Shown: one piece after another, positions 1-7,614 of the stretch | Layout: every line of letters begins with the position of its first letter | Numbering within the stretch: position 1 is the first letter of the stretch | Source: Saprospirales bacterium | Lineage (GTDB): Bacteria; Bacteroidota; Bacteroidia; Chitinophagales; Saprospiraceae | Assembly (NCBI GenBank): GCA_016711045.1 | Contig: JADJTT010000001.1 | Span: forward strand, 558,001-622,000 | Length of the DNA: 64,000 nt | Direction of reading: 5' to 3' | Notes under the pieces: model-generated | What the model saw: the letters and a program-made list of their open reading frames with translations, nothing else | Database searches by the model: none | Told to the model about the DNA's origin: nothing | Program-made: the position numbers and the translations under genes

Positions 1-1380
1 GTTGAATTCCTCATTTTCGTACACCACCTTCTTGGTCAGTCCGAAGCAATTCAGGGGTTTTCCCCGCAAGCTGAATACTGCCTGTGTCTGTACATCTCGG
101 GCCTTGGTGATCGAACCGCTCGCAGAATCCCCTTCGGTAATAAATATGGTGGTTAGCAGCCTGTTTTCATCTGAAACTGAGCGACCGGGGTCGTTGTAGT
201 GCAGCCGGCAGTCCCGCAATTTCTTGTTGTGCAGGTTGGCCTTTTTGGCCCGCTGGTTCGCCAGCTTTTTGATATCGGCAATCTCTTTGCGTTCCCGTTC
301 CGACTGCATAATCCGCTTCTGCAATTCCTTGGCGACTTCGGGGTTCTTGTGCAGAAAATTATCCAGATCGTGCTTGATGAAATCGTTTATGAACGTCCGG
401 ATACTAGGCCCGTCCGGACTGATATCCTGCGAGCCCAGCTTGGTTTTGGTCTGTGATTCAAACACAGGCTCCTCTACCCGCACACTAATGGCGGCGATGA
501 TCGAGGAGCGCACGTCTTTCGGGTCATAGCTCTTGTTGAAAAACTCCCGAATGGTCTTGACGATGGCCTCTTTAAACGCATTCAGGTGCGTCCCTCCCTG
601 CGTGGTGTTTTGCCCGTTGACAAAGGAATAGTATTGTTCGCCGTATTGCTGGCCATGGGTCATGGCGACTTCGATATCCTCTCCTTTCAGGTGAATGATC
701 GGGTAACGCAGGTGCTCCGCCTGGGTACGGCGATTCAGCAAATCCAGCAAGCCATCTTTCGAAAAAAAGACCTTCCCGTTGAAATGGATCTTCAGCCCTG
801 AGTTGAGATAAGCGTAATTCCAGAGCTGGTTTTCGATGTATTCACTGCGAAAACGAAAGTGCCGGAAAATTTCGGCGTCCGGTTTGAAGACCACCCGGGT
901 GCCCTGTTTCTCATCCGACTTCGTCGGTTTGTGGTCTTTCGTTATTTCCCCCTGATTGAACTCGGCTATTTTGGTCTTTCCTTCCCGTACAGCTTGAACC
1001 AGAAAATAATCAGACAACGCGTTTACCGCCTTCGTACCAACCCCATTCAAACCCACCGATTTCTTGAAGGCCTTGGAATCGTATTTCCCTCCTGTATTGA
1101 TCTTCGATACACAATCTACTACTTTGCCCAATGGGATACCGCGCCCAAAGTCGCGCACCTCAACCACTCCGTCGTTCACCTCGACCCGGATATCCTTCCC
1201 ATATCCCATCACATACTCATCTATGCAGTTGTCGATCACTTCTTTCAATAATACATAGATCCCGTCGTCGGGAGTAGATCCGTCGCCCAATTTTCCAATA
1301 TACATCCCCGGACGCATCCGGATATGTTCCCGCCAATCCAATGAACGAATGTTCTCCTCGGTATAGGTAATTTGATCCAT
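1..1380 (-). CDS. parE: DNA topoisomerase IV subunit B, 5' part (runs off the left edge)
   Basis: The first 460 codons of a type IIA topoisomerase ATPase subunit are present; the gene continues beyond base 1. The subunit powers decatenation of daughter chromosomes together with ParC. The GHKL ATPase motifs are visible in order: VIDNCIDEY (Mg-binding Asn/Glu), DFGRGIPLG and GLNGVGTKAVNA. A transducer domain follows, and the TOPRIM domain opens with ITEGDSASG near the cut end. The opening (SLDWREHIRMRPGMYIGKLGDG) resembles Bacteroidota ParE more than GyrB, which is why I prefer parE. The ATG is at 1378-1380. A -7-like TAATTTTG (1409-1416, minus strand) lies about 30 bp upstream, directly after a terminator-like hairpin. 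Confidence 0.93.
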   Translation of the reverse strand, partial: MDQITYTEENIRSLDWREHIRMRPGMYIGKLGDGSTPDDGIYVLLKEVIDNCIDEYVMGYGKDIRVEVNDGVVEVRDFGRGIPLGKVVDCVSKINTGGKYDSKAFKKSVGLNGVGTKAVNALSDYFLVQAVREGKTKIAEFNQGEITKDHKPTKSDEKQGTRVVFKPDAEIFRHFRFRSEYIENQLWNYAYLNSGLKIHFNGKVFFSKDGLLDLLNRRTQAEHLRYPIIHLKGEDIEVAMTHGQQYGEQYYSFVNGQNTTQGGTHLNAFKEAIVKTIREFFNKSYDPKDVRSSIIAAISVRVEEPVFESQTKTKLGSQDISPDGPSIRTFINDFIKHDLDNFLHKNPEVAKELQKRIMQSERERKEIADIKKLANQRAKKANLHNKKLRDCRLHYNDPGRSVSDENRLLTTIFITEGDSASGSITKARDVQTQAVFSLRGKPLNCFGLTKKVVYENEEFN

Positions 1381-1421
1381 GCAGAAAATTAATTTTTTAG
1401 AAGAGACCCAAAATTAGTAAA

Positions 1422-1448
1422 AACGGGCATTGGGTTCTAATGCCCGTT
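1422..1448 (-). terminator. Terminator-like hairpin upstream of parE
   Basis: Ten-base arms (AACGGGCATT / AATGCCCGTT) enclose a 7-nt loop. On the minus strand the stem is followed by TTTTT, the form of an intrinsic terminator. No minus-strand gene lies upstream before the hairpin array, so if it works it would end a transcript coming through the array. On the plus strand no T-run follows. Confidence 0.45.
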
Positions 1449-1568
1449 CAATATAGCACAAATTTAGTGTTTCTCAATTTATTTTTCAACATTTTGTTGT
1501 TTTTAAAACAATCCGTTGCATGTGCATTGCATAGCCTTCCATTAAATATATCAGAAAACTAAGAATAA

Positions 1569-1940
1569 GTTTATAAAGGCTGAATGGGCGGGCGCCGCCC
1601 ATTCAGCCTTTATAAGGATATCTGCGGCCGTGCGGCCGCAGATATCCTTATAAAAAACATTAAAGTACTTAGTACACTGTAACTTACATAGGTTTATAAA
1701 GGCTGAATGGGCGGGCGCCGCCCATTCAGCCTTTATAGGGATATCTGCGGCCGTGCGGCCGCAGATATCCCTATAAAAAACATTAAAGTACTTAGTACAC
1801 TGTAACTTACATAGGTTTATAAAGGCTGAATGGGGCGGGCGGCGCCCGCCCCATTCAGCCTTTATAAGGATATCTGCGGCCGTGCGGCCGCAGATATCCC
1901 TATAAAAAACATTAAAGTACTTTTGTTACAAAGTACTTAG
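1569..1940. repeat. Three tandem 123-bp units, each with two long hairpins
   Basis: Units start at 1569, 1692 and 1815. Hairpin A in units 1 and 2 has 21-bp arms (TTATAAAGGCTGAATGGGCGG and complement) with a 3-nt loop. In unit 3 the stem is lengthened by matched G/C insertions in both arms. Hairpin B has 20-bp arms around a GCGGCCG core with a 2-nt loop. Its arms read AAGG/CCTT in unit 1 and AGGG/CCCT in unit 2, which is a compensatory change. In unit 3 they read AAGG/CCCT, a hybrid. Units 1 and 2 share an identical spacer of about 41 nt containing CATTAAAGTACTTAGTACAC. No coding frame crosses the array. The 590 bp between parE and the next gene hold nothing else recognisable. Confidence 0.95.
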
Positions 1941-1971
1941 TAACTTCGCTGACATCACTTATGCCGGAGTT

Positions 1972-3390
1972 ATGGAACGCCTTTTTCAGCGGGTTGATAT
2001 CGCCTCCCTTGTTTTTTTCCGCATCGCCTTTGGCATTCTGGCCTTTGCAGAAGTGATGGTGCTTTTAAATTATTACCACCTGACCCTTCGCGATTTTGAG
2101 CCGGATGAATTCCAGTTTAAATATTTCGGATTTGAATGGGTACAGCCCTTTCCCGAACCTTTTATGTCGGCCTTTTTCGGGCTTCTGCTCCTGGCCTGCA
2201 TCGGCATAATTCTCGGAAAATGGTACCGGATATCTGCGCTCCTCTTTTCCTTGGGTTTTACCTATATTTTTCTTCTCGAAAAAGCCCACTACCTCAATCA
2301 CTGGTATCTCTTCATCTGGCTCAGTTTCCTCATGGTCCTGTTGCCCGCCAACCGGGAATGGTCGCTGGATGTAGCCCGTAATACCGCACTCCGCCGGAAG
2401 ACGATCCCCTTCTGGTCGCTGGCTATTTTGCCTTTCCTGATGGGAGTGGTCTATTTCTACGGCGGCATCGCAAAGATTAATGTCGACTGGTTGCAGGGTG
2501 AACCACTAAAAACCTGGTTGAGGCATAAGGATGATATGCCCGTCATCGGATGGCTGTTGGCAAAGGAAGGAACCGCATATCTCATGAGCTATGGAGGAAT
2601 GCTGCTCGACCTGAGCATTGCCTTTTTGCTTCTGTTCCGGAAAACCCGACTTCCTGCGCTGGCTGCCGCTTTGTTTTTTCACCTCACCAATACGATCATC
2701 TTCAATATCGGGGTTTTCCCCTGGTTATCCCTGGTGCTCACCCTGCTCTTCTTTCCACCTGACCTGCCCCGTCGTTGGATCGCCCTCCTGCGCAGCCGCT
2801 CCAAATGGGTAGATCGTCGGGCATCGCGCTGGGAGCAACGCATGGCCGACACGCCGGACGCCTCGTCGTGGCACGACCGGGCAGGGTATAAACCGTTCAT
2901 TAAAACCGGATTGGTGCTCCTTGTCGCTTTTCATCTACTCTATCCCTTGCGCCACCACCTGCTCGAAGGCCCGGTAGCCTGGACCGAAGAGGGGCATCGC
3001 TTCTCCTGGCGGATGATGTTGCGCTGGAAAAATGGATATGGCCATTTTACGATCGTCGACCCTGCTACCGGAACGCGGCAGTCGATCCAACCTTCGGAAT
3101 ATTTGTCCGCCAAACAAACGCAGAAGTTGTTCTCCCACCCCGACATGATTCTGCAATTTGCCCACCACCTGCGGGACACCTGGTGCGACAACGGGATAGA
3201 GGATGTAGAGGTTTACGCCACCATCAAAGCACAGCTCAACGGCTGCCCTTATCAGCCTTACATCGACCCGGAAGTGGACCTGGCTGCGGAAGAATGGGAT
3301 TATTTTAAGAAAACCGCCTGGATTATTCCGCTCAATAAACCTGAGCTGGAAAAAGAGGAGGAGGAAGAATCTAATCCTGAAAGTGAATGA
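1972..3390 (+). CDS. HTTM / vitamin K-dependent gamma-carboxylase-like membrane protein
   Basis: This 472-aa polytopic membrane protein has about eight hydrophobic segments in its first 330 residues. It then has a soluble C-terminal region of about 140 residues ending in a Glu-rich tail. The motifs LEKAHYLNHWY (about 102-112) and YFYGGIAKINVDWLQGEPL (about 161-179) are characteristic of the HTTM/VKG_carbox family. By eye the Lys of GGIAKIN aligns with the catalytic Lys of human GGCX; that alignment is my inference. Bacterial members are widespread and their substrate is unknown. A -7-like TACTTTTG (1918-1925) lies in the modified spacer of the last hairpin-array unit, so that array may belong to this promoter region. 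The 3' end overlaps the convergent next gene by 20 bp. Confidence 0.85.
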   Translation: MERLFQRVDIASLVFFRIAFGILAFAEVMVLLNYYHLTLRDFEPDEFQFKYFGFEWVQPFPEPFMSAFFGLLLLACIGIILGKWYRISALLFSLGFTYIFLLEKAHYLNHWYLFIWLSFLMVLLPANREWSLDVARNTALRRKTIPFWSLAILPFLMGVVYFYGGIAKINVDWLQGEPLKTWLRHKDDMPVIGWLLAKEGTAYLMSYGGMLLDLSIAFLLLFRKTRLPALAAALFFHLTNTIIFNIGVFPWLSLVLTLLFFPPDLPRRWIALLRSRSKWVDRRASRWEQRMADTPDASSWHDRAGYKPFIKTGLVLLVAFHLLYPLRHHLLEGPVAWTEEGHRFSWRMMLRWKNGYGHFTIVDPATGTRQSIQPSEYLSAKQTQKLFSHPDMILQFAHHLRDTWCDNGIEDVEVYATIKAQLNGCPYQPYIDPEVDLAAEEWDYFKKTAWIIPLNKPELEKEEEEESNPESE

Positions 3391-4318
3391 TCGCGCCCTG
3401 CTCGCCGACCAGCCAACCCTCGTGGCCAATGACATGCACGTCGTAGTAGTCCATCTCCGGGAGCCCTTCCAACGCGGCCCAATCCACCCCTCCGTTTGAA
3501 GTTTTCCAGACGATACCTTTTTCGCCGGCGAGGTAGCCGGTTGCTTCGTCCACAAAAAACAGCGCCCGGAAGGGCACGTTCGACACCCATATCCCACCGC
3601 CGTTGCGGATGTTTTTCCAGATCTTGCCGCCGTCTTCCGTTTTGAGAATGGTGCCCGCGTAACCCACAATATACCCCACCTTCTCGCTGGGAAAATGAAT
3701 GGCCCGAAAATGGTCGCCGTCTACCGGCAATGGAAACCAGGAACGCCCCCCGTCTTCAGAACGCAACACCAACCCATATCCAACCGCAATGGCCACCTGG
3801 TCATCGACGAAACAGACCGCATCGAGTTCCACATCAAATTCCGAGAGGGTATCAAGTTGGAAATTGGCATCCAGCCGCACTATCATACCACTTTTGTAGG
3901 CTTCGCCGCCTACCAGAAGCGTAGTCTCTTCATTATGCGCTACACCCCGGTAAAATTCCCAGACCGGGTACCGGTAAAAACTCCAGTTCATATCCTGCAC
4001 CTGGCGGCTAAACACATACCCGTCGATCCCAGCTGCCACCCCTTCTCCTTTCTCATTGAAGTCAAGGGCAAATAGCTGCTTATTGGCCATCGAATCTGCA
4101 ACCCAGGTTTTGCCGCCATTTGTAGTGGTTAGAGAAACGCCGTAATACCAGGAGGCGCCCCCCACCGCAAAACCCGTGTCTGAATCGAGAAAGTGTACCG
4201 CGCTGATGTCGTAAGACGTACCGCTATCCTGCTGCTCCCAGAGCAGTGGGATCTTTTCTTTCCCGCAGCCAAAAAAGGTAGCGGCCAGAAAAAAACAGGC
4301 AATCTTTTTCACAAGCAA
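3371..4318 (-). CDS. YCF48/HCF136-like beta-propeller lipoprotein
   Basis: A 315-aa exported protein. The N-terminus (MLVKKIACFFLAATFFGCGKEK) is a signal peptide with a likely lipidated Cys near residue 18. The rest consists of repeats of about 45 residues built around S/T-x-D/N-GGxxW, for example TTNGGKTW, SEDGGRSW, TEDGGKIW and TSNGGVDW. This is the BNR/YCF48 propeller pattern also seen in photosystem II assembly factor HCF136. In Bacteroidota such proteins are common surface or periplasmic lipoproteins of unknown role, and no photosynthesis is implied. It lies 9 bp downstream of the GNAT-fold gene on the same strand and is probably co-transcribed with it. Confidence 0.75.
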   Translation of the reverse strand: MLVKKIACFFLAATFFGCGKEKIPLLWEQQDSGTSYDISAVHFLDSDTGFAVGGASWYYGVSLTTTNGGKTWVADSMANKQLFALDFNEKGEGVAAGIDGYVFSRQVQDMNWSFYRYPVWEFYRGVAHNEETTLLVGGEAYKSGMIVRLDANFQLDTLSEFDVELDAVCFVDDQVAIAVGYGLVLRSEDGGRSWFPLPVDGDHFRAIHFPSEKVGYIVGYAGTILKTEDGGKIWKNIRNGGGIWVSNVPFRALFFVDEATGYLAGEKGIVWKTSNGGVDWAALEGLPEMDYYDVHVIGHEGWLVGEQGAIIHFQD

Positions 4319-4327
4319 ATGGCGTTT

Positions 4328-5230
4328 TTAGAAACGGCGTTTCTCCTTAGAGATCGCCATCCGCTCCAGTTTAAAATACGAATTCGGCTGCCCCCCCATC
4401 CCCTGCACAAACCCGTCTTCCCCATCGCTGTTGAGGTCGAGTAAAAGCGGCCGGCCTGCATGGGTTTGGATCAGGGTATGGAATAGCATCTCCAGCGCTC
4501 CGTTCATTTTGCCTTTCGGCGATACGACTGGTACCAGGCTTAGCACTTTTCCATGGCTGTAAATAAAGAAATTGACCGCCACGAGATCACCGTTTTGATC
4601 TTGTACCCCGGAGGCAAAACCCCAGCCACGGTGCAGGACGTTATACATGATGCGCAGCAAAGCATGTGAGCGCGCTTCTCGGTCGGCCGTACGTGGGCTG
4701 TATTTGCGGAAAAAGTCAGCTACCCGCTCGGGCTTCAGATTGGAGATGGGAACCAGGTTACTTTTTTCCGCCTTGCCTAGCTGAGAAAACCAGGCACTGC
4801 TGAACCCATCGGCAATTTCTTCATAGGAAGTCTGCAACATCAATTGATAATTGGTCTGCGGGTCCATGCGAAATCCTTCGGCTTCCGGTAAAAAATTCTG
4901 CTCGTTCAGATGGATGGCAACCTTCTGGAACGCTCCCGGAATCGCATCCAGAAATGCCTTTATTCTTGGCTTTGATAATACATGAATGGAATAGAGCCCC
5001 AACTCCCGCATCCAGGGTGGTTGTACCAACTGCTTGCGGCCCCAACGGTTTTCTTTCCACACCAGCGGAAAGACCGACTCGTAGTCGCCCTCCACCAGCG
5101 CATCCCACTCTTTGGCGACGTTGTCCAGATACCACATATAGCCAAACACATTGCCATTGGCTGCATAGTGTATGCAGGAGTTCCACTTGGTCTTGTCTAT
5201 TTCTTCACGTGGGAGGTATCGAATGTCCAT
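4328..5230 (-). CDS. GNAT-fold (FemAB-like) protein of unknown function
   Basis: A 300-aa cytosolic protein. The central and C-terminal parts have a GNAT/FemAB-like layout: an internal strand-rich block with GFASGVQDQNGDLVAVNFFIYSHG, followed by a segment containing GKMNGALEMLFHTLIQ. These resemble acetyl-CoA/aminoacyl-tRNA-dependent acyltransferases of the kind often called FemAB- or BioF2-like. I recognise the general family but not a specific substrate. It is divergent from the PLP-enzyme gene, with about 200 bp between the two starts. Confidence 0.55.
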   Translation of the reverse strand: MDIRYLPREEIDKTKWNSCIHYAANGNVFGYMWYLDNVAKEWDALVEGDYESVFPLVWKENRWGRKQLVQPPWMRELGLYSIHVLSKPRIKAFLDAIPGAFQKVAIHLNEQNFLPEAEGFRMDPQTNYQLMLQTSYEEIADGFSSAWFSQLGKAEKSNLVPISNLKPERVADFFRKYSPRTADREARSHALLRIMYNVLHRGWGFASGVQDQNGDLVAVNFFIYSHGKVLSLVPVVSPKGKMNGALEMLFHTLIQTHAGRPLLLDLNSDGEDGFVQGMGGQPNSYFKLERMAISKEKRRF

Positions 5231-5353
5231 TGGTTATGTGTGATTTTACCAAAGAGAAACAAAGTTAGAAGAGAATGGATGTATTACAGGTTGGGTTCTT
5301 AAAATTTTTCCGATTGTCTTATTGCGATAATTTCGTCAAAACCCTGTTACCTT

Positions 5354-5385
5354 TTTGCGTCTGGTCGTCAATTACAATACCTTTA
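5354..5385 (+). promoter_or_regulatory. Bacteroidota promoter of the PLP-enzyme cluster
   Basis: TTTG at 5354-5357, a 20-nt spacer, then TACCTTTA at 5378-5385. This matches the Bacteroidota consensus TTTG-N19-21-TAnnTTTG with one mismatch. Transcription would begin near 5393, which argues for translation from the ATG at 5428 rather than from the upstream in-frame ATG at 5275. Confidence 0.6.
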
Positions 5386-5427
5386 GGAAATTATCCTGCC
5401 CGACATTTTTTGACAAATCCACCCCTC

Positions 5428-6489
5428 ATGCTCCTTCTCGACGGTGTAAAAAACGATCAATTCGCCCTGAGCAAAGAAGCCCAGGAACTGAGCAAATACG
5501 TCAAAGACTCCAACCTGTCTCTGGTAGACCGACTGGAATGCTTTGAAGATATCATGAATATAGAGATCGGCGATACCAACCTCACCCGGTCCAGGTCTAT
5601 CGAACGGACCTATGACCTGCGTCAGGTCTTTGTCAAATTTGAAGGCAACAACCCCACCGGCACCCAAAAAGACCGGATTGCCTTTGCCCAGGTGCATGAT
5701 GCGCTTCGGCGGGATTTCCGCACGATCAGCGTAGCGACCTGCGGCAATTACGGCAGTGCCATCGCTTTCGCCGCTTTCCTTGGAGGCCTGGAATGCAAAA
5801 TTTTCATCCCCGAAACCTACCACACCAGCCGGGTAACGGAGATGGAGAAATTTGGAGCCCAGATACTTCGCCACCCGGGATCGTATGAAGATACTGTGTG
5901 GGAATCGATCCGTATGGCTGAAGCCAATGAATGGTACGATGCTAACCCCGGCGGCGCCAATACGCCCTTGCAGATCCGGGCATATGCACAGATCGCCGAC
6001 GAAATCTACGACGTACTGCGCGACGCCCCAAAAATGGTGGCCGTGCCTGTCTCCAACGGCACCCTGCTCGCCGGCATCCACCGCGGTTTTATGGGCCTTT
6101 ATAAACGCGGCAAAACATCCCGTATACCCAAACTGATCGCGGGATCTTCCTCCGGGAAAAACCCTATCATTCAATCCTTTAAAAAGGGGCTCGACCACTG
6201 TGAGGACCTCGATCCTCATAAAATAAAAGAAACTGAATGGAACGAACCCCTCATCAATTGGCATAGCTTTGACGGGGAAGAAGCAATCTACGCCCTTAGG
6301 GAATCGCAAGGAGAAGCCTTTAATATCAGCGATGCCAAACTGCTGGACCACAGCCAGTTCCTTGCCAGGGAAGACGGCCTCAATGTACTTCCCGCATCTA
6401 CAGCCGGATTGGCTGCGCTCCTCAACCTGCATGCAAAAAACACCCTGGAACCTGATCGGTATGTAGCCATCATTACCGCAAAAAAATAA
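5428..6489 (+). CDS. Threonine-synthase-like PLP-dependent (fold type II) enzyme
   Basis: A 353-aa enzyme of the threonine synthase/cysteine synthase superfamily. FEGNNPTGTQKDR carries the PLP-binding Lys (residue 81 from this start). ATCGNYGSAIAFAA is the typical Asn/Gly cofactor segment, and PVSNGTLLAGI is the phosphate-binding region. It differs from canonical threonine synthase (ThrC) in length and N-terminus, so its substrate is uncertain; beta-elimination or replacement on a hydroxy- or phospho-amino acid is the family chemistry. The frame is open back to an ATG at 5275, but those 51 residues look non-coding and the promoter lies inside them. It is followed 57 bp later by the DUF1611 and epimerase genes, which suggests a shared amino-acid pathway. 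Confidence 0.75.
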   Translation: MLLLDGVKNDQFALSKEAQELSKYVKDSNLSLVDRLECFEDIMNIEIGDTNLTRSRSIERTYDLRQVFVKFEGNNPTGTQKDRIAFAQVHDALRRDFRTISVATCGNYGSAIAFAAFLGGLECKIFIPETYHTSRVTEMEKFGAQILRHPGSYEDTVWESIRMAEANEWYDANPGGANTPLQIRAYAQIADEIYDVLRDAPKMVAVPVSNGTLLAGIHRGFMGLYKRGKTSRIPKLIAGSSSGKNPIIQSFKKGLDHCEDLDPHKIKETEWNEPLINWHSFDGEEAIYALRESQGEAFNISDAKLLDHSQFLAREDGLNVLPASTAGLAALLNLHAKNTLEPDRYVAIITAKK

Positions 6490-6546
6490 GTTCTTTCTTT
6501 CTAAATTTGGAAACATCTTCGGTGCTTCCAAATAAACTTTTTAAAA

Positions 6547-7614
6547 ATGAAAAAAGTCATCGACGGCAACGCCATCGTCTATTGCGAAGGCGCGTTCAAT
6601 ACCCCCAACGGCAAAACGGCCCACGGCCTGGTGCGCTTTACCGAACGATATAATGTGCTGGGTGTCATCGACTCCCGGTTTGCCGGCCAGGACGCGCTTC
6701 AACTATTAGACGGTAAACAGGGGAATATCCCTGTGTTTGAAACTACGCAACAGGCGTATCAGACGCTCACCTCCCAAGGCCATGAGATTAAGTATTTTGT
6801 GATCGGCCTCGCCCCCGATGGAGGACGCTTGCCCGCTATAGCGATGAACGATGTCATTTGGGCGCTTCAACATCGCCTGAATATTGACTCCGGCCTCCAC
6901 GACTTCCTCTCCGAAAAGCCCGACCTCGTGGCCCTTGCCGAAAAGAACGGCTGCACCATCCGGGACATCCGAAAGCCCCCGCACCGCAACGACCTGCATT
7001 TTTTTTCGGGAAAAATTGAAGAGGTCGACTGCCTGAAACTGGCCGTATTGGGCACCGACTCCGCCATCGGCAAGCGTACCACCGCCTGGATCATTGTACA
7101 TGGCTTCCGCCAAAAAGGCCTTAAAGCCGAACTGGTCGGCACCGGCCAAACCGCCTGGCTGCAGGGCGCCAAGTACAGCCTCGTCATGGATTCCCTGATC
7201 AACGACTTCGTCTCCGGCGAGATCGAACACGCCGTATACGAAGCCTGGCAAAATGAACGCCCCGATGCCATCATCATCGAAGGCCAGGGTAGCCTCATGA
7301 ACCCTGCCTACCCGGGAGGCTTCGAAATTCTGGCCGCTGGCCGGCCCGATTACGTCATCCTCCAGCATGCCCCCACGCGATTGGAATACGATGGATTCCC
7401 TGGCTATCCTCTCCACCCGATCGAGCAACAAATCCAGGCCATCGAAATGATCTCCGGCAAAAAAGTCATCGCCATTACCCTCAACCACGAAAATATGCAG
7501 CCTCATGAGATTCCTGAAGCATGTAAGGCGCTCACTGAAGCTACGGGGCTTCCTGTATTTGATGTACTTCACGATGGCGCTGAGGGGCTGATCGGCTTAT
7601 TGGAAAAGCTATGA
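6547..7614 (+). CDS. DUF1611 family protein (DgcN-like P-loop protein)
   Basis: A 355-aa protein. The N-terminal half (to about residue 150) is a Rossmann-like domain. The C-terminal half is a P-loop domain with a Walker A-like GTDSAIGKRTTA at residues 169-180 and IIIEGQGSLMNPAYPGG further on. This is the DUF1611 layout. A DUF1611 member, DgcN, was described as a D-glutamate N-acetyltransferase acting with an enolase-superfamily racemase (DgcA) in D-Glu catabolism; whether this homologue does the same is inference. Its stop overlaps the ATG of the epimerase (ATGA, 7611-7614), so the two are translationally coupled. A -7-like TAAATTTG at 6502-6509 could give an internal promoter. Confidence 0.75.
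   Translation: MKKVIDGNAIVYCEGAFNTPNGKTAHGLVRFTERYNVLGVIDSRFAGQDALQLLDGKQGNIPVFETTQQAYQTLTSQGHEIKYFVIGLAPDGGRLPAIAMNDVIWALQHRLNIDSGLHDFLSEKPDLVALAEKNGCTIRDIRKPPHRNDLHFFSGKIEEVDCLKLAVLGTDSAIGKRTTAWIIVHGFRQKGLKAELVGTGQTAWLQGAKYSLVMDSLINDFVSGEIEHAVYEAWQNERPDAIIIEGQGSLMNPAYPGGFEILAAGRPDYVILQHAPTRLEYDGFPGYPLHPIEQQIQAIEMISGKKVIAITLNHENMQPHEIPEACKALTEATGLPVFDVLHDGAEGLIGLLEKL

Noticed and set aside
5275..5427. In-frame upstream ATG for the PLP enzyme
   Set aside because: The promoter at 5354-5385 lies inside this stretch, and the extra 51 residues look non-coding.
5383..6531. 382-codon minus-strand open frame opposite the PLP enzyme
   Set aside because: It is a shadow of the real gene on the other strand. 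Composition is Phe/Gly-heavy with no motif, and the plus strand has clear family motifs.
6706..7572. 288-codon minus-strand open frame opposite the DUF1611 gene
   Set aside because: No recognisable domain and complementary to a strong coding frame; chance product of GC-rich third positions.
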